Shown here: one piece after another, positions 53,588 to 63,593 of the stretch
Layout: each line of letters opens with the position of its first letter
Numbering within the stretch: the first letter of the stretch is position 1
From: Aureispira sp. CCB-QB1
GTDB taxonomy: Bacteria > Bacteroidota > Bacteroidia > Chitinophagales > Saprospiraceae
Direction of reading: 5' to 3'
Length of the DNA stretch: 64,000 bases
Assembly: GCA_945870185.1 (NCBI GenBank)
Contig: CAMBRK010000003.1
Span: forward strand, 62,001-126,000
Translations under genes and position numbers: made by a program
Notes under the pieces: model-generated
What the model saw: only the letters and a program-made list of their open reading frames with translations
Databases searched by the model: none
Told to the model about the DNA's origin: nothing

Positions 53588-56500
53588 ATGTCTATTTTAC
53601 AAAGTAAATGGAAGTCAATTCAAGTCTTGAGTTTTTTGAGTCTTTTATTGATCATGACGGTTCCAAATCTTGATTTGAATGCGCAATGTGCAAGCGTATC
53701 TGGAGCAACAGGAACTAATGAGGTGGGCCTTGAAGCCTGGACAGGAAGTCTCGGAATGAGATTTACAGTCAATTCTCCTATTGTAGTAAATCAACTTGGA
53801 GCTTACGACAGTGGCCAAGATGGTTTGACTGGATCAATTACAGTGGGTATCGTCAACAGTGCGGGTACTGTAGTGGTTGATCCTATATCTATGACAGGTA
53901 CAAGTGATCTACTTTCAGGGTTTTTTCGGATGCGTTCGGTTCCGTCCGTGACCTTAATTCCTGGTCAATACACTGTTATTGCATATGGTTTTAGTGTTAC
54001 TGATTTAAATGGTAATACTAATGCGGGAAGTACTTTAGCAACATTAAACACTGGCGGTGGATTAATAACTCACAATGATTCTCCTTGGGATGCAGCTGCA
54101 ATCATGGGAACTTTATCAAGTACGCACACCGCTGGAGGCTTTCACGCTGGAAATTTTTCATTCAGCGCTTTACAGCCAAGATTACGAACTACACTAAATG
54201 GTACGGTAATCACAACGAACAATAATACTGTAAATGATACAGCTAGAATTACTGTATGTAATCAAGCCACAAATATTACATTAGGTACGTTTTCAGATAT
54301 GTCTGGTTCAGTGGCATCAGATTTTACGGTAAAAGCATGGATGGAGTATACCGGTACCAATGTAAATTTTGTTGGAGGTATACCTCCAAACTGGAATTTT
54401 CCTAGCGCTAGGAGGCTTTCTGATTTTTCTGGTTTTACAGCTACATTATCAAAACAAAATGTCAATCTTCCAGCAACTGCAACTCTGAGATGGAGATCAT
54501 TTGTAGATTATAATTTAAATGGGCAGATAGATGAAGGCGAATGCCCCGGTGATTGGGCTGTATATGTAATTAATTTCGAAACTCAACCTCCTGTTATTAC
54601 TTGCCCAACAAATCAAGTGATAAATCTCAATCCTTTGGAATGTGTAAGGAATGTTTTATATACTGTAAATACTTCAGATTTACCTTGTCTGGGACCCGTT
54701 ACACTACAGCAGACAGCAGGATTGCCTAGTGAGTCGGATTTTCCAATAGGTGTCACTTCCAATGAATTTATTGCGACAGATGCATCAGGTAATACGAGCA
54801 CTTGTTCATTTACCATATCGGTAAATGATTATATCAATCCTAATTTAGGATGCAAACCTATAAACTTTTCTGTGGACGGTAGTTGTGGTGAAGAACTCAC
54901 TCCAACAGAAGTACTTACAGGATGGGAAGGACCTGGTGGTTCTGTACTTTTGGGATGTTTAAGCCAGTTTACCATTAACGTTACGGGTCCTAATGGTCAG
55001 AATCTTGGAAATGTTATTTCCGGGGCATTTTTAGGTAAGACACTTAATTATAGTATTTCGCATCCTAATGGATTTACTTGTTGGAATACCGTGTTGATAG
55101 AAGACAAACTAGCACCTACGATTACCTGTAGAGATATCACCGTTAATTGTTTAACAGATTTAGCAACCAGAGATGTATTGACTCCTTCAGGAGTGAATGT
55201 AGTTTTGGCATCTGATAATACAGTAATTTTAGCATCATTATCTGACAATTGTACTGTAAAGAGTGTTTTAGTAAATGAAATACATAGCCAGTTATCTTGC
55301 GAAGCAAACATTGGTACAGTAACCAGAACTTATGTTGCTGAGGATGCATCGGGCAATAGAAGCCTACCATGTACAGTTACCATTTATTTAGCGAGAAGCA
55401 CTAATATGGGTATTGTATCACCTGCTGCCAATCGTAAACTAAGTTGTTCATCCAACTTCAGAACAGATGATAGAGGCAAAGGATTTCCACATCCAAGCGT
55501 TACAGGAATTCCGACTTTCGGTGGTAGAAATCTATGGCCTCAAAGACAATTGGATATGCAGTATTGTAATGCAATGATTGACTATGCCGATGAAGTCATG
55601 ATAGAGTCAGATTGCAAGACAAGAGTGAGAAGAACCTGGAAAATCACAGAATGGAGGTGTAGTACTTCTGTGGATATATTTGTAGGTGTTCAAATGATAG
55701 ACATAGTAGACGAGCAAGGGCCAATCATACCAAGAGTGGTAGATTCAACTGTTACGACACAATCAAGAAGTTGTACAGGTAGAGTAATGCTTCCCGTGCT
55801 CAATATCATAGATAGTTGTAATAGTGTGTACAAAGTATACGTCAATGCTAATGATGGTAATCCATCAGGTTTTGTCAATAGTAATGGTGGAGTGATGGAG
55901 TTAGGCGTAGGAACACATACGATTACCTATACTGCTTTTGACAATTGTTCAAACAGTAGCACGATGAGCTACAGAGTCACAGTCAAAGATGAAACCGATC
56001 CTGTAGCTATATGCGATCAGTTTGCCACAGTAAGTCTCAAAACCAATGGTTATACCGAAATCACGGCTTCCGCCGTGGATGATGGAAGTTTTGACGAATG
56101 TGGTGCAGTGTCACTTCATATCAGAAGAATGGAAGATCCGTGTAGTTTAGGTCAAGATACAGCATGGTTTGACAAAGTAGGCTTCTGCTGCTTGGACGCT
56201 AATCGTACTAGAATGATACAGTTATTGGTCACTGATAAAGGTGGCAATACGAATATCTGCATGGTAAGTGTGAATATCCAGGATAAAGTCACTCCAAGTA
56301 TGACCTGTCCTAATGATATGACCATAGAAGATTGTAACTTTACTTTTGACCCATCTACGGCAGGTAGTATTGCTGCCTTCGGTGGTGCAGTAGTTATTGA
56401 TAATTGTCCTAGCAATGTTTCACCAGTATATTCGCTTGAAGATAATAGAAATCAATGTGGAACAGGTGAAGTCATCAGAACGATCAGACTTTCAGAACGC

Positions 56501-58678
56501 AATGTTTTGTTACAGACATGTACACAAAAGATTACTTTCATAAATGACGATCCTTTCTATATCAATGACGAGAACCATAATGATCGAAATGATGATGTGG
56601 AATGGCCAAAAAATTATGTAGCATTAGGTCAGTGTTCTTTTGCAGGATTATTGCCTGAGACATTACCTGATTCATCTTCAGTGCCAAGGTTTACAGAAGA
56701 TGCATGCGATTTAGTGGGTATGAAGTATGAAGATAAAGTGTATCCTTTCACTACCAATGGAGCATGCTACAAAATCATCAGAACATGGACGATCATAGAT
56801 TGGTGTCAGAAGTATCCTGATGGAACACACTACACTTGGTCACATGACCAAGAGATCAAGGTGATAGATAACGTAAGACCAACGCTTACAGTTCCTGCGA
56901 CAACACAGATATTTAATACATCCAACTGTACAAGTTTCTTAATCACACTAGCGGCTACAGCTACAGATTGTACACCACAGGCAGATTTGAAATGGTCTTA
57001 CAGAATCACGAGTGGAAATACTTTGATTAGAACAGGAAGCACAAGAACCCTTACAGATACATTTCCAGTTGGAGACTATAGAATACAATACACAGTTGAA
57101 GATAGATGCGGCAATATAGCTGATGGTGGATATGATTTTAGTGTAAAAACCACAAAATCTGCCACAGCAATCTGTAAGAATGGATTGTCAGCTGCTCTAG
57201 TTCCAATGGGCACACCACCTATTTTGATGGCCATGTTGCCTGTTGAGTTTTTTGACAACAAGAGTTATCATGTGTGTGGTTACACATTTGAATTGTCCTA
57301 CTCTAGTAATGTCAATAATGATACTATCGCCTTTACGACACCTGGCTGCAAACCCATCCAAATGTGGGTAACAGATCAAAACGGTAATACATCTTTCTGC
57401 GAAACATTTGTAGATATCCAATTAAATGGACAATCGAATAATTGTAATAATGGTGGTAATCCATTGGTATCTACAGTTTCTGGTAGAACGGTCAAAGAAA
57501 ACGAAGAAGTGATATCTGATGTTATAGTAAGAATGGAAGGCACAGAAGCCAATCCTGTTACTACTAATAATGATGGAAGATTTGTATTCGAACCAATGAC
57601 TAATGGCGGAGCTTATAACATACTTCCTGGTAAAGATGGTGACGATCTCAATGGCGTAAGTACCCTAGACTTAGTCATGATTCAAAGACACATATTAGGA
57701 TTAGAGAAACTAGGTACACCCTATAAGTTACTGGCAGCGGATGTCAATAATAGTGCGAGCATTACAGCATCTGACCTTACGGAATTGAGAAAGTTGATTT
57801 TGGGTCTCACTCCTGAGTTCACCAATAATACAAGTTGGAGATTTTTTGATGCCGCTCATAAATTTGCTGATGCTAATGACCCATGGAGAGGATCTCTTGC
57901 AGAATCTTATGCTATCGAAAACCTAAACAACAGCATGGACCTTTCTTTCATAGGAGTTAAAGTAGGAGATGTTAATGGTAATGCAAAAGGAAGCCATGCC
58001 ACTCAAGAAAATACATCTTCGAGATCAGCATTTAAGTTGGCGATTGATAATAAAAGAGTATTTAAAGGTGAAATCATAGAGATTCCTGTCATGGTCGAGC
58101 ATACCACAGTTTTCTATGGTCTTCAGGCACATTTGGCTACCCATGGCATTATCATTAGAGATGTGAAAGCAAATGCTGTAAAAGTTAATCCTAATGATTA
58201 TGTGATAACATCCCCTGATCAGGTATGGATAGCTTTAGCCCAGGGTGAAGGACAACGTTTACAAGCTGGTAAAACCATGTTTACTTTAGAGATAGAAATC
58301 TTAAGAGACGGTTATCTGGATGAAATGTTGACCATAGGCACTGGATTAAATCCTGAAGTATACACTGAATCAATGGATGTCAAACCTTTGAGTTTAAACT
58401 GGAGATCTGATAATAGTGGATTTAACCTGACTTCAGTATCACCAAATCCATGGAATACCCAAACAGAAATTCAGTTTGAAATGCCTGAAGATGGTATGGT
58501 GACTTTCAAAGTCAGAGATTATACAGGAAAGAAAGTAATCAGCACTGTGGATCAGTTTAATGCAGGACAAAACAGCATTAGAATTAACAGAGTCGATCTA
58601 GGTACTTCTGGGGTGTACGTTTATGAAATCAGATATGGACAAAAAGTACTTACAGGCAAGATGATTGTGATAGAGTAA
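53588..58678 (+). CDS. T9SS type A surface protein with HYR, dockerin-like and cohesin-like domains
   Basis: 1696 residues from the ATG at 53588; an ATG 9 bases upstream is also possible. Signal peptide VLSFLSLLLIMTVPNLDLNAQ. The first 200 residues are a DUF-like beta-domain. From about 330 on come HYR/Ig-like modules (ITCPTNQVINLNPLECVRNV; DASGNTSTCSFTISV; YRVTVKDETDPVAICDQF) rich in Cys. Residues about 1310-1400 hold two dockerin-like calcium loops (DDLNGVSTLDLVMIQRHILG; AADVNNSASITASDLTELRK). Residues about 1480-1600 resemble a cohesin-like sandwich (KGEIIEIPVMVEHT). The last 80 residues (SPNPWNTQTEIQFEMPEDG; KVLTGKMIVIE) are a type A sorting domain. Probably an adhesin or surface-scaffold protein. 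Confidence 0.85.
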   Translation: MSILQSKWKSIQVLSFLSLLLIMTVPNLDLNAQCASVSGATGTNEVGLEAWTGSLGMRFTVNSPIVVNQLGAYDSGQDGLTGSITVGIVNSAGTVVVDPISMTGTSDLLSGFFRMRSVPSVTLIPGQYTVIAYGFSVTDLNGNTNAGSTLATLNTGGGLITHNDSPWDAAAIMGTLSSTHTAGGFHAGNFSFSALQPRLRTTLNGTVITTNNNTVNDTARITVCNQATNITLGTFSDMSGSVASDFTVKAWMEYTGTNVNFVGGIPPNWNFPSARRLSDFSGFTATLSKQNVNLPATATLRWRSFVDYNLNGQIDEGECPGDWAVYVINFETQPPVITCPTNQVINLNPLECVRNVLYTVNTSDLPCLGPVTLQQTAGLPSESDFPIGVTSNEFIATDASGNTSTCSFTISVNDYINPNLGCKPINFSVDGSCGEELTPTEVLTGWEGPGGSVLLGCLSQFTINVTGPNGQNLGNVISGAFLGKTLNYSISHPNGFTCWNTVLIEDKLAPTITCRDITVNCLTDLATRDVLTPSGVNVVLASDNTVILASLSDNCTVKSVLVNEIHSQLSCEANIGTVTRTYVAEDASGNRSLPCTVTIYLARSTNMGIVSPAANRKLSCSSNFRTDDRGKGFPHPSVTGIPTFGGRNLWPQRQLDMQYCNAMIDYADEVMIESDCKTRVRRTWKITEWRCSTSVDIFVGVQMIDIVDEQGPIIPRVVDSTVTTQSRSCTGRVMLPVLNIIDSCNSVYKVYVNANDGNPSGFVNSNGGVMELGVGTHTITYTAFDNCSNSSTMSYRVTVKDETDPVAICDQFATVSLKTNGYTEITASAVDDGSFDECGAVSLHIRRMEDPCSLGQDTAWFDKVGFCCLDANRTRMIQLLVTDKGGNTNICMVSVNIQDKVTPSMTCPNDMTIEDCNFTFDPSTAGSIAAFGGAVVIDNCPSNVSPVYSLEDNRNQCGTGEVIRTIRLSERNVLLQTCTQKITFINDDPFYINDENHNDRNDDVEWPKNYVALGQCSFAGLLPETLPDSSSVPRFTEDACDLVGMKYEDKVYPFTTNGACYKIIRTWTIIDWCQKYPDGTHYTWSHDQEIKVIDNVRPTLTVPATTQIFNTSNCTSFLITLAATATDCTPQADLKWSYRITSGNTLIRTGSTRTLTDTFPVGDYRIQYTVEDRCGNIADGGYDFSVKTTKSATAICKNGLSAALVPMGTPPILMAMLPVEFFDNKSYHVCGYTFELSYSSNVNNDTIAFTTPGCKPIQMWVTDQNGNTSFCETFVDIQLNGQSNNCNNGGNPLVSTVSGRTVKENEEVISDVIVRMEGTEANPVTTNNDGRFVFEPMTNGGAYNILPGKDGDDLNGVSTLDLVMIQRHILGLEKLGTPYKLLAADVNNSASITASDLTELRKLILGLTPEFTNNTSWRFFDAAHKFADANDPWRGSLAESYAIENLNNSMDLSFIGVKVGDVNGNAKGSHATQENTSSRSAFKLAIDNKRVFKGEIIEIPVMVEHTTVFYGLQAHLATHGIIIRDVKANAVKVNPNDYVITSPDQVWIALAQGEGQRLQAGKTMFTLEIEILRDGYLDEMLTIGTGLNPEVYTESMDVKPLSLNWRSDNSGFNLTSVSPNPWNTQTEIQFEMPEDGMVTFKVRDYTGKKVISTVDQFNAGQNSIRINRVDLGTSGVYVYEIRYGQKVLTGKMIVIE

Positions 58679-58701
58679 GTTTCATAAAAACTTTTAAAAT
58701 T

Positions 58702-58740
58702 AGCGACTTATCAATTTATTTTGGTAAGTCGCTTTTGTTT
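58702..58740 (+). terminator. Terminator after the HYR/dockerin gene
   Basis: GCGACTTA ... TAAGTCGC (8-bp stem, 14-base loop) followed by TTTTGTTTTT, 24 bp after the stop. Confidence 0.75.
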
Positions 58741-58812
58741 TTATAGAAAAATGTTCACCTTTGTTGTAACTTATGAAAGATCGTTTTTATCATAATAGTA
58801 AACCTAAAGTTA

Positions 58813-59979
58813 GTGCATATTTCATATCCTATTACCAAAGAGATTTTGACCCATTTGGTTAGTTTTGATGTTTTAGGAGGTCAATCCAACCTTCCGATAT
58901 TAAATTATATTATCTCTATATTGAAAGATCATGATATTCCATATCATTTGGTGCCTAATTTGCAGGGTGATAAAGCATCCCTTCACTGCAGGATAGGGCC
59001 TGATGTAGATGGCGGATTAGTGCTTTCAGGTCATATGGATGTTGTACCCGTCAGCGGACAAAACTGGAAGACAGAGCCTTTCGAACTCATCGAAAACGAT
59101 GAGAAACTTTATGCCAGAGGATCCTGTGACATGAAAGGGTTTTTGGCCTGTTGTCTAGCAAGTATCGCCACATTTAAAAATGCTCCATTGAAGAGGCCCA
59201 TTTATTTTGCTTTTTCTTATGACGAAGAGATAGGATGTCTGGCCGGAGATGAATTGGCTGAAGCTATCATGTCACATTATAGCGAAAAACCGGAGTTCGC
59301 GATTATTGGAGAACCTTCTATGATGCAACCGGTTATCGGGCAAAAAGGTATATGTGTACTTTCTACTACAGTTCATGGCTCCGCAGGCCACAGCAGTCGG
59401 ATCAAACAAGAAGTCAGCGCTATTCATGTGGCTTCCAAATTGATTCAATGGTTGGATCAAAAGATGGATCACTTGATCAGCATTGGAAAAACTAATCATA
59501 GGTTTATTCCTCCTCATTCATCACTTCATGTAGGAATAATACAAGGTGGGATTGCTCCCAATGTAATAGCAGATAAATGCATATTCTTTTGGGATGTCAG
59601 AGTCATTCCTGAAGATAGTGTTCAAGAAATTATTCAAGAATTTAGATCTTATTGTGCTACTTTAGAGCAAGACCTTCGGTTAAAATTTGAAGGGGCTCGT
59701 ATCATCACAGAGATCGATCATCCACCCGTTCCACCATTGGGTACACTAGAAGATTCTGACATCGTACCCCTGATACAAAAAATAACTGGAAATACTCAGC
59801 TGACTACAGTTGCATATGCTGCTGAAGCGGGACAGTTCAGTAATGCTGGTTTTAAAACAGTAATATGTGGCCCAGGAAACATAGCACAAGCGCATAGGGC
59901 TAATGAGTATGTGGAGATAAACCAATTATGTGAATGCCTATCTATGCTTGAAAACCTAGCAGAAGAGTTTTCAACCTAA
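58813..59979 (+). CDS. argE: Acetylornithine deacetylase (ArgE), M20 family
   Basis: 388 residues, starting at a GTG (58813). No in-frame ATG lies upstream before a stop at 58774, so a GTG start is the most likely. It hydrolyses N-acetyl-L-ornithine to ornithine in arginine biosynthesis, in the cytosol. Metal ligands and motifs: LVLSGHMDVVPVSGQNW (His, Asp), YARGSCDMKGFLA (bridging Asp), FSYDEEIGCLAG (catalytic Glu pair) and EPSMMQPVIGQKGI; the dimerisation domain follows with GSAGHSSR. ArgE-type rather than DapE or CPG2 is inferred from VSGQNWKTEPF and AGQFSNAG. No other arginine genes are nearby. Confidence 0.85.
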   Translation: MHISYPITKEILTHLVSFDVLGGQSNLPILNYIISILKDHDIPYHLVPNLQGDKASLHCRIGPDVDGGLVLSGHMDVVPVSGQNWKTEPFELIENDEKLYARGSCDMKGFLACCLASIATFKNAPLKRPIYFAFSYDEEIGCLAGDELAEAIMSHYSEKPEFAIIGEPSMMQPVIGQKGICVLSTTVHGSAGHSSRIKQEVSAIHVASKLIQWLDQKMDHLISIGKTNHRFIPPHSSLHVGIIQGGIAPNVIADKCIFFWDVRVIPEDSVQEIIQEFRSYCATLEQDLRLKFEGARIITEIDHPPVPPLGTLEDSDIVPLIQKITGNTQLTTVAYAAEAGQFSNAGFKTVICGPGNIAQAHRANEYVEINQLCECLSMLENLAEEFST

Positions 59980-60042
59980 AGAAACATATTGTCATAATTA
60001 TAAATTGAGAAATTAAATCTTAAAGAATTATTATTTTTCAGT

Positions 60043-60050
60043 TATTTTTG
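60043..60050 (+). promoter_or_regulatory. -7 promoter box for thyA
   Basis: TATTTTTG followed by C, 27 bp before the ATG at 60078. It lies within a longer open frame from 60048, supporting the shorter start. Confidence 0.5.
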
Positions 60051-60077
60051 CAGTCTAAACACACCAAGTTAGTTTTA

Positions 60078-60872
60078 ATGAAGCAATATCACGACTTATT
60101 AAGATATATTTTAGAGCATGGCGCATCTAAGACTGACCGTACAGGAACGGGAACGATCAGCGTTTTTGGCTATCAGATGAGATTTGATCTCCATGAAGGT
60201 TTTCCAATGGTGACTACCAAAAAACTTCATCTTAAATCTATTATTTATGAGCTATTGTGGTTTTTAAATGGAGATACCAATATCAAATACTTAACAGATA
60301 ATGGTGTGCGTATTTGGAACGAATGGGCTGACGAAAATGGAGATTTAGGGCCTGTCTATGGAAAGCAATGGCGATCATGGACAAAGTCAGATGGATCTAT
60401 TGTGGATCAGATATCTCAATTGATACATACGCTGAAGACCAATCCTGATAGTAGAAGGATGATCATCAATGCCTGGAACGTCGGTGAATTGGATCAGATG
60501 GCTTTGACACCATGTCATTGCCTTTTTCAGTTTTATGTAGCGGATGGCAAACTATCTTGTCAGTTGTATCAACGATCTGCCGATACCTTTTTGGGAGTAC
60601 CCTTTAACATTGCTTCCTATGCATTGCTGACTATGATGGTAGCACAGGTTTGCGATCTCGGAGTAGGGGAGTTTATACATACTTTTGGTGATGTACATTT
60701 ATACAATAATCATATCGATCAGGCCAATGAACAGCTTTCAAGAACACCCAAAGCATTACCCAAAATGTCTTTGAATCCTGAAGTTAAGTCTATTTTTGAC
60801 TTTAAATTCGAAGATTTTGTTTTATCAGACTATTTCCCGGATCCTCATATCAAAGCCGAAGTATCCGTTTAA
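60078..60872 (+). CDS. thyA: Thymidylate synthase
   Basis: 264 residues from the ATG at 60078, exactly the length of E. coli ThyA; the upstream in-frame start at 60048 overlaps the promoter. It methylates dUMP to dTMP using methylene-tetrahydrofolate. Motifs: [60 protein letters not shown], the catalytic Cys146 in [12 protein letters not shown], and [20 protein letters not shown], ending with [11 protein letters not shown]. The M3 peptidase gene follows with only 19 bp between and may be co-transcribed. No dihydrofolate reductase gene is in view. Confidence 0.97.
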   Translation: MKQYHDLLRYILEHGASKTDRTGTGTISVFGYQMRFDLHEGFPMVTTKKLHLKSIIYELLWFLNGDTNIKYLTDNGVRIWNEWADENGDLGPVYGKQWRSWTKSDGSIVDQISQLIHTLKTNPDSRRMIINAWNVGELDQMALTPCHCLFQFYVADGKLSCQLYQRSADTFLGVPFNIASYALLTMMVAQVCDLGVGEFIHTFGDVHLYNNHIDQANEQLSRTPKALPKMSLNPEVKSIFDFKFEDFVLSDYFPDPHIKAEVSV

Positions 60873-60891
60873 CTTATCAAATATCATAACA

Positions 60892-63009
60892 ATGAGCCAC
60901 AAATTAATTATTTACACATTATTTTTATTTTTAATATTTTCTTGTAAAAACAAAGAAATGAATACAACCACAAATACGGATAATCCGCTTATGGTCGAAT
61001 TTGATACACCCTATGGTGTTCCACCTTTCCATTTGATTAAAAATGAACACTATAAACCGGCTATGGAAGCTGCTATGGCCAAAAATAAAGAGGAAATAGA
61101 TGGCATTGCCAATGCGACAGAAACACCTGATTTTGAAAATACGATCGTGGCATTAGACAAAACCGGTAGTATGCTCAACAGGATATCCAGTATATTTTTC
61201 AATATGACCGGTGCACACACCAATGATACTTTAGAGCAGATTTCTCAAGATATGGCACCTGTTTTGGCCAAGCATAGTGATTATACCTCATTAAATAAAA
61301 AACTCTTCGATAGGGTTAAGGCTGTTTGGGACAATAAAGCAAGCGCTAAATTGAATGAAGAACAAAATCAATTGCTTGAAAAGACCTATAAGTCTTTCAT
61401 CAGAAACGGAGCATTACTTAATGATAAAGAAAAAGAGACCATCACCAAGATCAATGAAGAATTGTCATGGCTTGCGGTAAAGTTTGGTCAAAACAATTTG
61501 GCTGAAGTCAATGACTTTAAACTGGTAGTGGATAAAAAAGAAGACTTGAAAGGTTTATCTGATGACTTGATTTCAGCAGCGGCTGATGCAGCTAAAGAAG
61601 CGAAGATGGAGGGCAAGTGGCTTTTTAGTTTGCAAAACCCTAGCATCATGCCTTTTTTACAATATGCCGAAAACAGAAGTCTCAGAGAAAAAATTTGGGA
61701 TGCTATGCAAAAAAAAGGGAATAACAATAATGCAACAGATACCAAGGAAATCATAAAAAAAGTGGTCAGCCTGAGAGTCCAAAGAGCAAAACTACTTGGA
61801 TATGCCACACATGCGCATTATGTACTAGAAGAGCAAATGGCGCAAAACCCTAACAATGTAAACAAATTGCTACAGGATCTTTGGAAACCAGCCATCAATA
61901 AAGCAAAAAATGAAGCTCAGGAGATTCAAGCATTTATTGATGCCGAAAAAGGGGGATTCAAACTAGCTCCGCATGATTGGAGATTTTATGCTGAAAAGAT
62001 CAGGCAACAAAAATACAATCTTGACGAAAACGAAGTTAAGCAATATTTCAGTCTTGAAAATGTACATCAAGGTGTTTTTTCTACTGTACAAAAACTTTTT
62101 GGATTGACCTTTAAGGAAAGGAAAGATCTTCCTAGTTATCATCCTGAAGCTACGGCTTATGAAGTCAATGATGCAGATGGAAGCTTTGTAGGGATATTAT
62201 ACATGGACTTTCATCCACGCGCTAGCAAGCGTGGCGGTGCTTGGATGACATCATACAGTGATCAAAAAATGAAAGATGGCAAAAGAGTGCCACCGGTGAT
62301 ATCTATTGTGTGCAATTTCACCAAAGCTACGGGTGATACCCCTGCATTACTTACGTTTGACGAAGTATCTACTTATTTTCATGAGTTTGGACATGCTTTG
62401 CACGGATTGCTTTCTCATGTTAATTATGGATCATTAGCTGGTACGAATGTGCCTACGGATTTTGTAGAATTGCCATCCCAAATCATGGAAAATTGGGCAT
62501 CAGAACCCGAAGTGTTAAAAAGCTTTGCTAAACATTATAAAACGGGAGCAGTCATTCCTGATGCGCTGATTCAAAAAATTAAGAGTACGGGTACTTATGG
62601 ACAGGGCTTTGCGACCACAGAGTATTTGGCAGCTTCTATCCTGGATATGGATTTCCATACGCAGACTCAAGCTATGGAGCAGGATGTCGCATTATTTGAA
62701 AAAAATAGTATGGATTCCAAAGGTTTGATCAATGAGATTATCCCTAGATACAAAAGTACCTATTTCAATCATATTTTTGGCGGAGGCTATTCAGCTGGAT
62801 ATTATAGTTACATATGGTCAGAAGTATTAGATTCCGATGCGTTTGAAGCTTTCAAAGCTAAAGGTCTTTTCGATAAAGAAACCGCTATGTCTTTCCGAAA
62901 AAACATCCTTGAAAAAGGTGGCTCTGCTGATCCTATGGAGCTCTATAAAAGATTCCGTGGTGCAGAACCCAAAATCGATCCATTGTTGAAAAAGCGAGGT
63001 TTGAATTGA
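60892..63009 (+). CDS. M3-family metallopeptidase lipoprotein (oligopeptidase/dipeptidyl carboxypeptidase type)
   Basis: 705 residues from the ATG at 60892; the longer frame overlaps thyA and is not used. Lipoprotein signal LIIYTLFLFLIFSC (Cys17) followed by KNKE, so it is anchored in the envelope. The body is that of the M3 thimet/Dcp family: TPYGVPPFHLIKNEHYKPAM near the start, SFVGILYMDFHPRASKRGGAWM, and the zinc site H497-E-F-G-H501 in STYFHEFGHALHGLLSHV, with DFVELPSQIMENWASEPEVL downstream, the third ligand. Length 705 fits (Dcp about 680). It cleaves short peptides, probably in the periplasm. Confidence 0.92.
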   Translation: MSHKLIIYTLFLFLIFSCKNKEMNTTTNTDNPLMVEFDTPYGVPPFHLIKNEHYKPAMEAAMAKNKEEIDGIANATETPDFENTIVALDKTGSMLNRISSIFFNMTGAHTNDTLEQISQDMAPVLAKHSDYTSLNKKLFDRVKAVWDNKASAKLNEEQNQLLEKTYKSFIRNGALLNDKEKETITKINEELSWLAVKFGQNNLAEVNDFKLVVDKKEDLKGLSDDLISAAADAAKEAKMEGKWLFSLQNPSIMPFLQYAENRSLREKIWDAMQKKGNNNNATDTKEIIKKVVSLRVQRAKLLGYATHAHYVLEEQMAQNPNNVNKLLQDLWKPAINKAKNEAQEIQAFIDAEKGGFKLAPHDWRFYAEKIRQQKYNLDENEVKQYFSLENVHQGVFSTVQKLFGLTFKERKDLPSYHPEATAYEVNDADGSFVGILYMDFHPRASKRGGAWMTSYSDQKMKDGKRVPPVISIVCNFTKATGDTPALLTFDEVSTYFHEFGHALHGLLSHVNYGSLAGTNVPTDFVELPSQIMENWASEPEVLKSFAKHYKTGAVIPDALIQKIKSTGTYGQGFATTEYLAASILDMDFHTQTQAMEQDVALFEKNSMDSKGLINEIIPRYKSTYFNHIFGGGYSAGYYSYIWSEVLDSDAFEAFKAKGLFDKETAMSFRKNILEKGGSADPMELYKRFRGAEPKIDPLLKKRGLN

Positions 63010-63020
63010 TTTAAAAAACA

Positions 63021-63053
63021 AAAGCGACAACAAACCTAAATTGTCGCTTTTAT
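63021..63053 (+). terminator. Terminator after the M3 peptidase gene
   Basis: AAAGCGACAA, loop CAAACCTAAA, TTGTCGCTTTT (10-bp stem) followed by T-rich DNA, 11 bp after the stop. Confidence 0.75.
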
Positions 63054-63076
63054 TTAAGACCCATGCTGGCACCCAT

Positions 63077-63514
63077 GCTGGCGCAAGTTTGTAACTTGTG
63101 CCCCTATACAATAAGAATTTAAAATTCATCACAACAAACCCTTTGCTGGCGCAAGTTTGTAACTTGTGCCCTTATACAATAAGAATTTAAAATTCATCAC
63201 AACAAACCCTTTGCTGGCGCAAGTTTGTAACTTGTGCCCTTATACAATAAGAATTTAAAATTCGTCACAACAAAACCTTGCTGGCGCAAGTTTGTAACTT
63301 GTGCCCTTATACAATAAGAATTTAAAATTCGTCACAACAAACCCTTTGCTGGCGCAATTTTGTAACTTGTGCCCCAATACAATAAGAATTTAAAATTCGT
63401 CACAACAAAACCTTGCTGGCGCAATTTTGTAACTTGTGCCCCAATACAATAAGAATTTAAAATTCGTCACAACAAAACCTTGCTGGCGCAAGTTTGTAAC
63501 TTGTGCCCCAATAG
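63077..63514 (+). repeat. Tandem array of seven palindromic 67-68 bp units
   Basis: Units start at 63077, 63145, 63213, 63280, 63348, 63415 and 63482 (the last partial). Each begins with GCTGGCGCAAGTTTGTAACT, whose core GGCGCAAGTT-TGT-AACTTGTGCC folds into a 10-bp stem with one G-T pair and loop TGT. A spacer of about 40 bp (ACAATAAGAATTTAAAATTC and so on) is nearly constant between units. Some units read GCGCAATTTTGT. Unit length and the absence of unique spacers rule out CRISPR. Diverged copies occur at 26044-26068 and 26321-26380. Confidence 0.9.
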
Positions 63515-63593
63515 ACCGAAGACATAAAGCATGAATCCTGATAATTGTAACTTGAACCCCAAATATTAAGCATTAATTATTAAAAATAAATCA

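Larger units (their letters stand above)
63010..63593 (+). other. Intergenic region with terminator and tandem repeat array, 584 bp
   Basis: It contains the terminator of the M3 peptidase gene, the 63077-63514 repeat array and a leader for the 63594 gene. No gene is seen. Confidence 0.6.

Noticed and set aside
58773-58812. ATG at 58773 as start of argE
   Set aside because: It is in a different frame from the ArgE protein; the in-frame region upstream has no ATG, leaving the GTG at 58813.
63077-63514. CRISPR-like array
   Set aside because: The units are 67-68 bp with almost constant sequence throughout, so there are no unique spacers, and no cas genes are in the window. It is a tandem palindromic repeat.
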